Shown piece after piece: positions 40,748-50,562 of a DNA stretch of 64,000 nt. The DNA lies in NCBI GenBank assembly GCA_945897565.1, contig CAMDFN010000007.1, forward strand, positions 1 through 64,000, given 5' to 3'. Each line of letters opens with the position of its first letter. The first letter of the stretch is position 1. The stretch is from Chryseobacterium gleum (lineage in GTDB: Bacteria; Bacteroidota; Bacteroidia; Flavobacteriales_D; Crocinitomicaceae). A program made the position numbers and the translations under genes. The notes below the pieces were generated by a model that was not told the origin of the DNA, did no database searches, and saw nothing but the letters and a program-made list of their open reading frames with translations.

Positions 40748-41941
40748 ATGAGAACCTATCTTTCCTATCTTAAGGGCGACCCCGTTATTTGGATCATTAC
40801 TTTGCTAATGATGGCTTTTTCGTTGGTCACGGTGTATAGTTTCGTTCCTATTCTGATCAAGATAGAAGGGGGTTCTCCGTTTTTATATCTTTTCAAGCAT
40901 TTAATTTATGTGGTGCTGGGCTTTGGGAGTATGTATGCCATTCATCGGGTGCCGGCCAAATATATTAGTCAGTTGGCCAAGTTTGCCTATTATTTAGGCT
41001 TGGCCTTATTGATTTTCACTTGGTTTTTTGGTGCTGAGGTAAATGGTGCAGGCCGTTGGATACGCATTCCATTTGTGAATCTCACGTTTCAATCTTCCGA
41101 TTTTGCCAAACTTGCGCTGCTCCTCTATCTGAGCAAGTTGTTGGTTAAAAAGCAGCAAAAGTTCGACAGCTGGCGAGAAGGGATATTCCCTTTATTGATC
41201 CCAATCGGAGCTATTTGTTTGCTCATCTTGAAAGACAACTTCTCTACCTCAGCAATGGTGTTTATGTTGAGTATGCTGTTGCTGTTTATAGGTCGAGTTC
41301 CGATGTTGAAATTATTGACAATGGTGGGTGTTGGGCTTGGTTTGGTACTTCTGATTGTTAGCTTGCACCTTGCTATTCCGAAAGCTAATATTCTACCGCG
41401 CTACGATACCTGGATGAATCGCATCAATAATAGGGTAGATGCCAAAGACCAAAGTATTGAAAGTTTACAAGCCAACCAGCAGGCCAATAACGCAAAGTTA
41501 GCAATTTCGGTAGGTGCAGTTTTCGGTCAGGGCGTGGGCGATGGCAAACTCAAAGAATTTTTACCGGAGGCTTATGCCGATTTTTACTACGCTACTTTTG
41601 TAGAGGAATTCGGATTTGTCTCTGCTTTTATTTTAGTTCTGCTTTACATGATCTTGCTTTATCGCATGATCCGTTTTGCACTCAAAACCCAAGATTTATT
41701 TCAGAGTTATGTGGCTTTAGGTATTGGTATTCACCTACTGACCCAAGCGAGCGTAAATATGTTGGTCTGTACGGGCGTTTTTCCTGTTACAGGTCAGAAC
41801 ATGCCATTTTTGGCGATGGGAGGCTCGGCCTTAGTGATGGCCTGCGTCTCAATTGGCGTGGTACAATCTTTTGCCAAAGAACTTCCTACCAAAGAACAAG
41901 AAAATCAATTTGCTAGCCCTGAACAAAATGAAATTGACTAG
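40748..41941 (+). CDS. ftsW: Lipid II polymerase / SEDS protein FtsW
   Basis: SEDS topology. NGAGRWIRIPFVNLTFQSSDFAKLALLLYLSKLL, AYADFYYATFVEEFGFV, TGVFPVTGQNMPFLAMGGSALV. Confidence 0.95.
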   Translation: MRTYLSYLKGDPVIWIITLLMMAFSLVTVYSFVPILIKIEGGSPFLYLFKHLIYVVLGFGSMYAIHRVPAKYISQLAKFAYYLGLALLIFTWFFGAEVNGAGRWIRIPFVNLTFQSSDFAKLALLLYLSKLLVKKQQKFDSWREGIFPLLIPIGAICLLILKDNFSTSAMVFMLSMLLLFIGRVPMLKLLTMVGVGLGLVLLIVSLHLAIPKANILPRYDTWMNRINNRVDAKDQSIESLQANQQANNAKLAISVGAVFGQGVGDGKLKEFLPEAYADFYYATFVEEFGFVSAFILVLLYMILLYRMIRFALKTQDLFQSYVALGIGIHLLTQASVNMLVCTGVFPVTGQNMPFLAMGGSALVMACVSIGVVQSFAKELPTKEQENQFASPEQNEID

Positions 41942-43031
41942 AATCATCATCTCTGGAGGCGGAACAGGCGGTCATATTTTTCCTGCACTGGCGATAGCCG
42001 ACGAAATCAAGCGCAGAAATGAAGCTGCCCATATTTTATTTGTTGGTGCCGAAGGTAAAATGGAAATGGAAAAAGTGCCACAGGCAGGATATCCAATTGT
42101 AGGTTTGCCTATTGTGGGTTTTCAGCGCAAACTGACACTTAAAAACCTGTTGCTTCCGTTCAAATTGGCACTGAGTTTAACGAAGGTATTTTTTGTCATC
42201 AGACGTTTTAAACCTGAGTTGGTCATCGGTGTGGGTGGGTATGCGAGTGGCCCCACTTTGCAAATGGCACAGTTACTCGGCGTGCCTACCTTGCTTCAAG
42301 AGCAAAACTCCTTCCCTGGCAAGACCAACCAAATTTTAGCGCGCAAAGCCAAGGCGATCTGCGTAGCCTATCCCGAAATGGCAACATTTTTTGAAGCGTC
42401 CAAAATTCAGCTCACGGGCAATCCAGTTCGCGCAGCTTTACTCCAAAACTTGGAGTCAAAAAAGCAAGAGGCAGCCGCCTATTTTGGTTTAGATGCCAAC
42501 CAACCAACATTGTTTGTAATGGGTGGTAGTTTAGGTGCCAAAACGCTCAACATGGCGCTGAGATCAGCCATCAATTATTTTGAAACTGAATCTGTTCAGT
42601 TACTTTGGCAGTGCGGTAAATCTTACGAGCAAGAATTGGCAACGTTTCAAAGTACTTTAACTCCGAATATCAAAGTTTTTGCCTTTATCCAACGAATGGA
42701 CCTCGCCTATGCGCTGGCAACGGTTATTGTTTCGCGCGCAGGTGCGCTGTCTGTGAGCGAGCTTGCGCTCGTGGCCAAGCCTGCAATTTTGGTGCCTTCA
42801 CCAAATGTAGCCGAAGACCACCAAACTAAAAATGCACGCGCGCTCGTGGATCGAGACGCAGCTATTTTAGTGACCGATGCACAGGCCCAAGACCAATTAG
42901 TGCCCGCGGCGCTTACACTTTTGAAAGACCAGGCCCAACAAAAAGCCCTTGCTGAGGCCATTAAAGCAATGGGGCTGCCAAATGCAGCAAGAGATATTGT
43001 AGATGTCTGTTTGAAAGTAGCCAAGATATGA
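41928..43031 (+). CDS. murG: UDP-N-acetylglucosamine--N-acetylmuramyl-(pentapeptide) pyrophosphoryl-undecaprenol GlcNAc transferase. Start at MKLTRIIISGGGTGGH.
   Basis: GGGTGGHIFPALAIADE, GVGGYASGPTLQMA, LLQEQNSFPGKTNQIL, VMGGSLGAKTLN, VSRAGALSVSELALVAKPAILVPSP. Overlaps ftsW by 14 nt. Confidence 0.96.
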   Translation: MKLTRIIISGGGTGGHIFPALAIADEIKRRNEAAHILFVGAEGKMEMEKVPQAGYPIVGLPIVGFQRKLTLKNLLLPFKLALSLTKVFFVIRRFKPELVIGVGGYASGPTLQMAQLLGVPTLLQEQNSFPGKTNQILARKAKAICVAYPEMATFFEASKIQLTGNPVRAALLQNLESKKQEAAAYFGLDANQPTLFVMGGSLGAKTLNMALRSAINYFETESVQLLWQCGKSYEQELATFQSTLTPNIKVFAFIQRMDLAYALATVIVSRAGALSVSELALVAKPAILVPSPNVAEDHQTKNARALVDRDAAILVTDAQAQDQLVPAALTLLKDQAQQKALAEAIKAMGLPNAARDIVDVCLKVAKI

Positions 43032-44407
43032 AGCAGCTAGCGGCGTTTGATCGGGTATATTTTGTGGGCATTGGCGGCATAGGCATGAGCGCTCTGGCGC
43101 GTTATTTCAAGTTCAATGGCAAACAAGTGGCTGGTTACGATAAAGTAGAAACACCGCTTACGCTCAAGTTATCCGATGAAGGTATTGCTATTCATTACGA
43201 GGACCTCGGAGCTGAAATTCCATCGGCTTTCCAAAACCCAGAAAACACGCTTGTGGTATATACACCAGCCATTAAAGCGCTGGGCGAGTTGGCTTTTTTC
43301 CAGGCCCAAAAATTTACCATTCTCAAACGCGCCGAAGTGCTCGGTGCACTGACCAAAACATATAAGGGTCTTTGTGTGGCCGGTACCCATGGTAAAACCA
43401 CTACAAGTGCCTTACTGACTCATCTATTGACAGCAATTGAAGTAGGTTGCACTTCATTTTTGGGCGGAATAGCAAGTAACTTTGACTCAAATTTAGTGTT
43501 GCACGCGAGCAGCCAATATGCGGTCATAGAGGCAGACGAATTTGACCGCAGCTTTTTACAGCTCTCCCCGTATGCGGCTATTGTAACGGCTGCAGACCCT
43601 GATCACCTCGATATTTATGGCAGTGAAGATGCCTTTGTACAAGGTTTTCGTCAGTTCACCATGCGTGTAGATCCAAAAGGATTTTGCATTCAAAAAGAAG
43701 GTTTGCAACTCCAGAGTTTGGCGCCGGTTTTCACCTATGCAATTGCTTCTCAAACAGCAAATTACAGTTTTTTAAATCTGCGCTATGTGAATGGTTTTCA
43801 AGTGGCTGATCTTAAAATTGGTGAGCTCATGCACGAAGGTTTTGAATTGGGTTTGCCCGGAATTCACAATGCGGAAAACGCACTGGGCTGTATTGCGCTG
43901 CTCCATTGTATGGGTTTCGATGTAGACCTGCTCCGGCCAGCGCTCAAGAGTTTCAAAGGAGTCAAAAGACGTTTTGAATACCAACTGCGCACCGAAAATT
44001 TAGTCTACATAGATGACTACGCGCATCATCCGACAGAGATCAATGCCCTGATCTCATCGGTACGGGCCATATATCCAGGCCAAAAAATTACAGGGATTTT
44101 TCAGCCTCATTTGTTTTCGCGTACCCAGGATTTTGCAGCAGAATTTGCGTTGGCGCTCGCTCAACTCGATGCGCTTTATTTGTTGCCCATTTACCCTGCT
44201 CGCGAACTGCCTATTCCCGGTGTGAGCAGCGAGTGGTTGGCTGGCCTCACTCAAATGCAACATAAATGGGTACTGCAACCTCATGAGGTGCTCACTGCAC
44301 TTCAAAAACCTCAAAATGGGGTATTGCTCACTATTGGAGCTGGCGACATCGATAGGTTGGTTGGTCCGTTGACAGATTTACTCAAAATGCAAACTCTACA
44401 CCGATGA
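43028..44407 (+). CDS. murC: UDP-N-acetylmuramate--L-alanine ligase
   Basis: VYFVGIGGIGMSALARYFKFNG, VAGTHGKTTTSALLTHLL, EADEFDRSFLQLSPYAAIVTAADPDHLDIY, DDYAHHPTEINALISSVRAIYP. Confidence 0.97.
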   Translation: MKQLAAFDRVYFVGIGGIGMSALARYFKFNGKQVAGYDKVETPLTLKLSDEGIAIHYEDLGAEIPSAFQNPENTLVVYTPAIKALGELAFFQAQKFTILKRAEVLGALTKTYKGLCVAGTHGKTTTSALLTHLLTAIEVGCTSFLGGIASNFDSNLVLHASSQYAVIEADEFDRSFLQLSPYAAIVTAADPDHLDIYGSEDAFVQGFRQFTMRVDPKGFCIQKEGLQLQSLAPVFTYAIASQTANYSFLNLRYVNGFQVADLKIGELMHEGFELGLPGIHNAENALGCIALLHCMGFDVDLLRPALKSFKGVKRRFEYQLRTENLVYIDDYAHHPTEINALISSVRAIYPGQKITGIFQPHLFSRTQDFAAEFALALAQLDALYLLPIYPARELPIPGVSSEWLAGLTQMQHKWVLQPHEVLTALQKPQNGVLLTIGAGDIDRLVGPLTDLLKMQTLHR

Positions 44408-45198
44408 AAATTTGGCTTTTTAGGATTTTTTGGTTGCTGCTCGCTTTTGGTGTAGCTGTCGTTTTTTACTTGGCTCAAGCATCGGAACAACAAAAAGTGC
44501 TCAGCACGCCCAAAATCGCCATTCATGCAGCTGATGAAAACGCGTTTTTAACCAAACCTGAATTGTTAACGCGCCTTCAGTTGCGCAAATTATTTCGACG
44601 CGATATGCAGGCTAATGAACTCAATATTCACGGCATCGAACGCGCGATAGCTGCCATGGCAGAGGTGAAGACCGTAGATGTGTACAAGCATTTAGGCGAT
44701 CGGTGGGAAATCAAATTAGAACTGCGCAAACCTATTGCGCGAATTTTCAATTTACAAGGCCAGAGCTATTACCTTGACCAAGACGGTTTTATGATGTATC
44801 GATCCGCTTTGCATACGGCCAGAACGTTGGTCTTTTCAGGGCATATTTCAGATACCTATAACCCCCGTCTTCACTGTGATTTTATTAACAATCCGAATTT
44901 GAAAAGTTCTCAAAAAATTGGTCAAATCTACCGCATTTCAAATTATGTTTGTAATGATCCATTAATGCAGAAATTAATAGGTCAAGTTTACCTAGAACCC
45001 GACGGAGATTTCATCCTTATTCCGTTGCTTGGTGAGCAACAAATTGTCTTCGGTCCAGCGCGCACCACCGAAGAAGTTTCAGACAAATTTGAACGTCTGA
45101 ACCATTTTTACAAAGAAGCCCTGCCCTACGAAGGCTGGAACAAATACAAAGAAATAAGTGTCAAGTATGAAGGACAAATCGTTTGCAGAAAAAAATAA
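44404..45198 (+). CDS. ftsQ: Cell division protein FtsQ/DivIB-like
   Basis: N-terminal TM, POTRA-like region, KTVDVYKHLGDRWEIKLELRKPIARIFNLQGQSYYLDQDGFMM, located between murC and ftsA. Confidence 0.85.
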   Translation: MKIWLFRIFWLLLAFGVAVVFYLAQASEQQKVLSTPKIAIHAADENAFLTKPELLTRLQLRKLFRRDMQANELNIHGIERAIAAMAEVKTVDVYKHLGDRWEIKLELRKPIARIFNLQGQSYYLDQDGFMMYRSALHTARTLVFSGHISDTYNPRLHCDFINNPNLKSSQKIGQIYRISNYVCNDPLMQKLIGQVYLEPDGDFILIPLLGEQQIVFGPARTTEEVSDKFERLNHFYKEALPYEGWNKYKEISVKYEGQIVCRKK

Positions 45199-46549
45199 CA
45201 ATCCCGAGGTAAAGCGCACACGTGTGGTTGTCGGTTTGGATATTGGCACCACTAAAATCGCCTGCTTTGTCGGCCGCAAGAACGAGCACGACAAAATCGA
45301 AATCATCGCTATGGGCAAAAGCGAGTCTTTGGGCGTTATGCGCGGAGTTGTTTCCAATATTGAGCGCACTGTCCAATCTATCAACACCGCCGTAGAAGCT
45401 ACTCAAGAAGCCGTTGAGGGCGACCTCAAAATTAAAAATGTGCACGTGGGTATTGCTGGGCAGCACATCAAAAGCATGCAGCACCGTGGCATCTACACGC
45501 GTCGCGCCACCAACGGTGAAATCTCCCAAGTCGACATCGATGCATTCGTAGACGACATGTATCAAATGGTCATGAGCCCAGGAGAAGACATCATTACGGT
45601 CATTCCACAAGAATACATCGTCGATGGCGAACGTGAAATCAAAGACCCAATCGGTATGGCTGGCGTACGTCTAGAGGCGAATTTTCATATCATTACCGGT
45701 CAGGTATCCAACGTTCAGAACATTACGCGCTGCGTAGATCGCTCAGGCTTGAGTGTCAAAGACATCATCTTAGAGCCAATCGCCTCTGCCGAGGCAGTGC
45801 TCTCCGAGGAAGAAAAAGAAGCGGGTGTTGTGCTTGTCGATATCGGCGGCGGCACTACCGACGTAGCTATTTTCCACGATGGCCTCATTCGCCATACCGC
45901 AGTCATTCCTTTTGGCGGTAACGTCATTACACAAGATATCAAAGAAGGTTGCCGAATCATGCAGCGTCAGGCCGAGATGCTCAAAGTAAAGTTTGGTAGC
46001 GCATTGGCTTCTGAAAGCAAAGAAAACGAAGTCGTTTGCATACCTGGTTTGCGCGGTCGTGACCCAAAAGAAATTACCTTGCGCAACTTGGCGAGCATCA
46101 TTCAAGCGCGCATGGAAGAAATCATCGAATTGGTGAACCTCGAGATCAAAAGCACCGATTACGAGAAAAAACTTATTGGTGGTATTGTAGTTACGGGTGG
46201 TGGTTCGCAACTCAAGCACCTTACCCAACTCATTGAATACCTCACAGGTATGGATGCGCGCATTGGTTATCCTACTGAGCACCTAGCCAACACCAACGAT
46301 ATCGACGTTTTGTCCAGTCCGAAGTACGCAACAGGTATTGGTTTGGTTTTGAAAGGATTTGAAAGTTTTGAGGCAGCCAAGCCCTGGGAGCAGCAACCAA
46401 TCACCAACCAAGATGACCCTATCATCGAGAAAAAAATTGCTGAGAAGCAAGAAAAGATCAAAACACACTCAAATGCTGAACGCAGAGGTGAATTCTTTGG
46501 CCGCATTTTAGACCCACTCAAAAAATTCTTTGACGGTTCAGAAGATTGA
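45158..46549 (+). CDS. ftsA: Cell division protein FtsA. True start may be Met at 45167.
   Basis: RVVVGLDIGTTKIACFVG, VLVDIGGGTTDVAIFHDGLIRHTAVIPFGGNVIT, GGIVVTGGGSQLKHL. Confidence 0.96.
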   Translation: MSSMKDKSFAEKNNNPEVKRTRVVVGLDIGTTKIACFVGRKNEHDKIEIIAMGKSESLGVMRGVVSNIERTVQSINTAVEATQEAVEGDLKIKNVHVGIAGQHIKSMQHRGIYTRRATNGEISQVDIDAFVDDMYQMVMSPGEDIITVIPQEYIVDGEREIKDPIGMAGVRLEANFHIITGQVSNVQNITRCVDRSGLSVKDIILEPIASAEAVLSEEEKEAGVVLVDIGGGTTDVAIFHDGLIRHTAVIPFGGNVITQDIKEGCRIMQRQAEMLKVKFGSALASESKENEVVCIPGLRGRDPKEITLRNLASIIQARMEEIIELVNLEIKSTDYEKKLIGGIVVTGGGSQLKHLTQLIEYLTGMDARIGYPTEHLANTNDIDVLSSPKYATGIGLVLKGFESFEAAKPWEQQPITNQDDPIIEKKIAEKQEKIKTHSNAERRGEFFGRILDPLKKFFDGSED

Positions 46550-46584
46550 TATTTAAGACAAAATTGGTTATACAAAGCAGTATT

Positions 46585-48234
46585 ATGGAATTTGATTTAC
46601 CCAAACACGACACCCCTCAAGCCGCTTCTATCATTAAAGTGATAGGCGTTGGCGGCGGCGGCTCAAATGCCGTCAACCACATGTATTTACAAGGCATCGC
46701 CGGCGTAGATTTTATCGTTTGCAACACCGATTGCCAAGCGCTTGATCTTTCACCAGTTCCGCACAAAATACAATTGGGTCCGAACCTGACTGAAGGTCGT
46801 GGCGCAGGCATGATTCCTGATGTGGGCATGAATGCCGCCATGGAAAACATCCAAGAAATCCGTGAACTACTTTCCAAAGACACCAAAATGGTTTTTGTAA
46901 CTGCCGGAATGGGTGGGGGCACAGGAACAGGTGCTGCGCCAGTGATTGCACAGGTTGCCAAAGACCTCGGTATTTTAACGGTAGGTATTGTTACTGTTCC
47001 GTTTAATTTTGAAGGTCGCAAAAGACGCCAACAAGCCGAAGAAGGTTTGGAGCGCATGCGCCAAAATGTAGATACCTTACTGATCATCAACAACGAACGT
47101 TTGCGCGAGTTTGGCAAGAACATGTCTCTGTCTGAGGCCTTTTCTCATGCCGACGACGTATTAACGGTTGCCGCAAAAGGCATTGCAGAAGTGATTTCCG
47201 TCACTGGCGCCATAAACGTAGACTTCAACGATGTCAATACAGTCATGCGCAATTCAGGCCATGCCATTATGGGAAGCGCTCTTGCTTCAGGTGAAGACCG
47301 CGCAGTTGTTGCCGTTAAAAATGCACTCAATTCGCCCTTACTCTACGACAACGACATCAACGGCGCACGTTATGTCTTGCTCAACATCTCTTACGGTGAG
47401 CGCGAAGTCATGATGGACGAAATCACCGACATCACCGATTATATCCAAGAAGCAGCAGGCTCTACAGCAGACGTCATTTGGGGTCATGGCCACGATGCAT
47501 CTCTCGGAGACCAACTCAGCCTTACAATTATTGCAACTGGTTTTAGTTCGTCACCTTTAACTGGTTTTGAAAAAAGCCCTGAGCGCACTGTAGTCGATCT
47601 TGAAGAAGATAAAAAGCAACAAATCACCTCACCGCTCAGTTCTCCTTTTGAGACTATTGCTTCAGCTCCTGTTGCGCACATCACAGAAGAGCCCTTCATG
47701 AAGCAAGTTGAGGCTCCGCTTGCCAATCCTTTTCAAGTTCAAGAAACACCCATAGACGCCGTTGCGGCGAGTCCCAAAACTACTTTCAACCTTTATGATG
47801 AACAAGAACAAGTAGTTTCTTCTACTCAAACTTCTATGAGCTGGGAAGTATTTGATGTGCAAGCAGACGCTATTGCGCCAGTATCTGCAGCGCCAACGCC
47901 TATTCAAGATGAAGTGGTAAAGCACGTTTTAGAAGATGACAGCCAGCAGCACATTGAAATGGAAATGCCAAAGCGCGTATTGAGCCCAGAAGAACAACAG
48001 CGCAAGAATCAAGAGCGCGTTTCGCGCATTCAAGAATTTACATCTAAGCTCAAAAAGCCAGATGGTTTATTAGAGTTTGAAAACGAGCCAGCATTTGTGC
48101 GCAGAAATATCCAATTACAGCAGCAAGAACCTAGTTCGCAAGATGCCATTTCGCGTTTTGGAATTGGTAAAGATGCCCATGGAAATAGCACTTTGCGCAG
48201 TACTAATAACTTCCTTCACGACAACGTCGACTGA
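46585..48234 (+). CDS. ftsZ: Cell division GTPase FtsZ. Start at MEFDLPKHD.
   Basis: VIGVGGGGSNAVNHM, VFVTAGMGGGTGTGAAPVIAQVAKDLGILTVGIVTVPF, NVDTLLIINNERL, C-terminal RSTNNFLHDNVD. Confidence 0.97.
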   Translation: MEFDLPKHDTPQAASIIKVIGVGGGGSNAVNHMYLQGIAGVDFIVCNTDCQALDLSPVPHKIQLGPNLTEGRGAGMIPDVGMNAAMENIQEIRELLSKDTKMVFVTAGMGGGTGTGAAPVIAQVAKDLGILTVGIVTVPFNFEGRKRRQQAEEGLERMRQNVDTLLIINNERLREFGKNMSLSEAFSHADDVLTVAAKGIAEVISVTGAINVDFNDVNTVMRNSGHAIMGSALASGEDRAVVAVKNALNSPLLYDNDINGARYVLLNISYGEREVMMDEITDITDYIQEAAGSTADVIWGHGHDASLGDQLSLTIIATGFSSSPLTGFEKSPERTVVDLEEDKKQQITSPLSSPFETIASAPVAHITEEPFMKQVEAPLANPFQVQETPIDAVAASPKTTFNLYDEQEQVVSSTQTSMSWEVFDVQADAIAPVSAAPTPIQDEVVKHVLEDDSQQHIEMEMPKRVLSPEEQQRKNQERVSRIQEFTSKLKKPDGLLEFENEPAFVRRNIQLQQQEPSSQDAISRFGIGKDAHGNSTLRSTNNFLHDNVD

Positions 48235-48236
48235 TC

Positions 48237-48689
48237 ATGACTTTTACCGAACGCATTAACCTAGATATCAAAAACGCCATGCTTGCTCGTGAAAAAGAGA
48301 AGCTTGCCGCGCTGCGCGATATCAAATCCAAACTTTTGCTCGAAGCTACCTCTGGTGCTGACGCCGGGGTTTCTGAAGAAACTGCAATTAAAATCTGCAT
48401 GAAGCTTCACAAACAACGCATGGAGACTTACGCGCTCTACCAAGCCCAGCAGCGCGAAGACCTTGCAGCCGAAGAATTATTTCAAGCTGAGGTTATCGAG
48501 GCGTATTTGCCAAAAATGCTCACCGAAGATGAAATTCGTGCCGAAGTACAAGCTGCCGTCATCCAAACAGGGGCAAATGGTCCACAAGATATGGGCAAAG
48601 TAATGGGTGTGTTGTCAGGTAAATTAGCGGGTAAAGCCGACGGTAAAGTCATCGCTGCGCTTGTCAAGGAGACGCTTGCCAACTCATGA
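48237..48689 (+). CDS. GatB/YqeY domain-containing protein
   Basis: MTFTERINLDIKNAMLAREKEKLAALRDIKSKLLLEAT...VIEAYLPKMLTEDEIRAEV...GPQDMGKVMGVLSGKLAGKADGKVIAALVKETL. Confidence 0.93.
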   Translation: MTFTERINLDIKNAMLAREKEKLAALRDIKSKLLLEATSGADAGVSEETAIKICMKLHKQRMETYALYQAQQREDLAAEELFQAEVIEAYLPKMLTEDEIRAEVQAAVIQTGANGPQDMGKVMGVLSGKLAGKADGKVIAALVKETLANS

Positions 48690-49267
48690 AAGCAGCTTTA
48701 GTTCAACTCATCAGAACCCTCAACGCCAGAGGTTGGTCACCAGCTACCTCGACTAATTATTCTTTTATAGACGAACACCAACAATGTTGGGTCTCTCGAT
48801 CTGGAGTCAATAAAGCTGAGTTTACAGAACAAGACTTCATGAGCATCGATGGTAATGGCATCGGATCGGGTATGTTTCACGGTGTCAAACCTTCAGACGA
48901 AACCCAAATACATCTCTGGATTTACCAACATTTTCCCGAGGCCAAGGTTATTTTGCACAGCCACGGTAAATATCCGGTCTTGATTTCTCAGTTTAACGAA
49001 GATTTCTTTCCTGTTCAGGGTTATGAAATCCAGAAAGGCTTCAAGGGCTGTACCAACCACCTCGAGAGCTTGCAAATCCCAATCATTGACAACCAGCAAG
49101 ATATGGCTGAGCTCTGCACATCTTTAGACGCTAGGCAAACTGATATGCAACAACATTGCTTTATCATTGCGGGCCATGGTACCTATGCTTGGGGAGACAC
49201 CCTTTTTGCTGCCCAGAGGCATCTCGAAACCCTAGATTATCTTTGTGAGTGTGAATTTTTACTCTAA
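48686..49267 (+). CDS. mtnB: Methylthioribulose-1-phosphate dehydratase
   Basis: Class II aldolase fold: LNARGWSPATSTNYSFI, HSHGKYPVLISQ, CFIIAGHGTYAWGDTLFAAQRHLETLDYLCECE. Next to mtnD/mtnC. Confidence 0.92.
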   Translation: MKAALVQLIRTLNARGWSPATSTNYSFIDEHQQCWVSRSGVNKAEFTEQDFMSIDGNGIGSGMFHGVKPSDETQIHLWIYQHFPEAKVILHSHGKYPVLISQFNEDFFPVQGYEIQKGFKGCTNHLESLQIPIIDNQQDMAELCTSLDARQTDMQQHCFIIAGHGTYAWGDTLFAAQRHLETLDYLCECEFLL

Positions 49268-49270
49268 AAA

Positions 49271-49816
49271 ATGGCTATTCTATTTATTCCGGATCAAGGT
49301 GTTCAAATCAATGGAGCCTTAGAAATCAAAACTTTTTTAACTCAATACGGTATCTTTTTTGAGCAATGGGAATGTCCGGTTGAATTCAAGGCCAGCGCCA
49401 GTCAAGAAGATATTTTAGCGGCATATACCAAAGATTTAAAACCCTTTATGGATAACGGAGGCTATCAATCAGCCGACGTCATTTCTATCAATGCACTCAC
49501 GCCCAATTACGACCAAATCCGAGCCAAATTCTTGGCTGAACATATCCATGATGAAGATGAAATCCGCTTTTTCGTCGATGGTCAGGGCTTGTTTTGGTTT
49601 CATTTGAATGGTGCACCCATCTTCAATGTGCTTTGCCAACGCGGAGACCTCATCAGTGTACCGGCAGGCACCAAACATTGGTTTGATGCGGGCCCTGAAC
49701 ATCCATTTGTAAAAGCAATCCGCATCTTTACCGATATGTCCGGTTGGACACCTCACTATACGCAATCTGGTATCGAAGACAATTACCTACATTTTAAAGC
49801 ACCACATTTTGGATAA
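49271..49816 (+). CDS. mtnD: Acireductone dioxygenase
   Basis: Cupin: FLAEHIHDEDEIRFFVDGQGLFWFHLNG...VPAGTKHWFDAGPEHPFVKAIRIFTDMSGWTPHYT. Confidence 0.96.
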   Translation: MAILFIPDQGVQINGALEIKTFLTQYGIFFEQWECPVEFKASASQEDILAAYTKDLKPFMDNGGYQSADVISINALTPNYDQIRAKFLAEHIHDEDEIRFFVDGQGLFWFHLNGAPIFNVLCQRGDLISVPAGTKHWFDAGPEHPFVKAIRIFTDMSGWTPHYTQSGIEDNYLHFKAPHFG

Positions 49817-50492
49817 GCAAATCAAATATATCCTCACTGATATCGAAGGCACAACCAGCTCTATACATTTTGTTTATGAGGTCTTGTTCCCCTATTTTCG
49901 GGAGCATCTCAATGACCTCACCCAACATGCGCAGAACAATGAGGTCAAGCAGGCGTTTTCAGAAATCATAGAAATAGCAGCAAAGGAAGAGGGGATACAC
50001 CTCACTACAACAGAAGATGTTTTGGCTTGTCTTAAACAATGGAGTGAAGAGGACCGCAAGCTCACGCCACTCAAGGCCGTTCAGGGAATCATCTGGAAAA
50101 GCGGTTATGAATCTGGACAAATCACTGGGCATGTTTATGAAGACGTTCCCACTGCACTCAATCAATGGCGCGCACTCGGCTTAAAAATAGGCGTGTTTTC
50201 TTCGGGTTCAGTGTCGGCTCAAAAATTATTATTCAAGTACAGCGATTTCGGCGATTTATCGAATCATTTTTCGAATCATTTTGATACCACTACAGGTCCT
50301 AAAAAAGAGATAGAGACCTATCTCAAGATCACTCAGCTCTTGGGGTTGGCACCAGAACAAATCTTGTTCTTATCAGATATAACTGACGAACTCACTGCTG
50401 CGGCAGCAGCAGGTTTACAAACGACCCAACTTGTTCGGCCGGGGGCAAGCGCCAATTGGCCCAGTACGGCCCAACACTTTTTGGAAATATAA
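49809..50492 (+). CDS. mtnC: Acireductone synthase (enolase-phosphatase E1)
   Basis: YILTDIEGTTSSIHFVYEVLFPYFREHL, GVFSSGSVSAQKLLFKYSDFGDL, FLSDITDELTAAAAAGLQTTQLVRPG. Confidence 0.95.
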   Translation: MDKQIKYILTDIEGTTSSIHFVYEVLFPYFREHLNDLTQHAQNNEVKQAFSEIIEIAAKEEGIHLTTTEDVLACLKQWSEEDRKLTPLKAVQGIIWKSGYESGQITGHVYEDVPTALNQWRALGLKIGVFSSGSVSAQKLLFKYSDFGDLSNHFSNHFDTTTGPKKEIETYLKITQLLGLAPEQILFLSDITDELTAAAAAGLQTTQLVRPGASANWPSTAQHFLEI

Positions 50493-50503
50493 AATGTATA
50501 CAC

Positions 50504-50536
50504 ACAAAAAAAGCCACTCCGAGAAGTGGCTTTTTT
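50504..50536. terminator. Bidirectional rho-independent terminator between mtnC and the DUF1573 gene
   Basis: AAAAAAGCCACT-CCGAGA-AGTGGCTTTTTT hairpin between convergent genes. Confidence 0.9.
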
Positions 50537-50562
50537 GATGTTTAAAAATCTTAGTTGTTGGC

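Noticed and set aside
45770-46282. 170-aa minus-strand ORF inside ftsA (and similar long antisense ORFs, e.g. 1330-1812 in rpoB, 46617-47123 in ftsZ)
   Set aside because: Fully antisense to strongly conserved genes, no recognisable domains, and composition consistent with complementary-strand reading of codon-biased genes.
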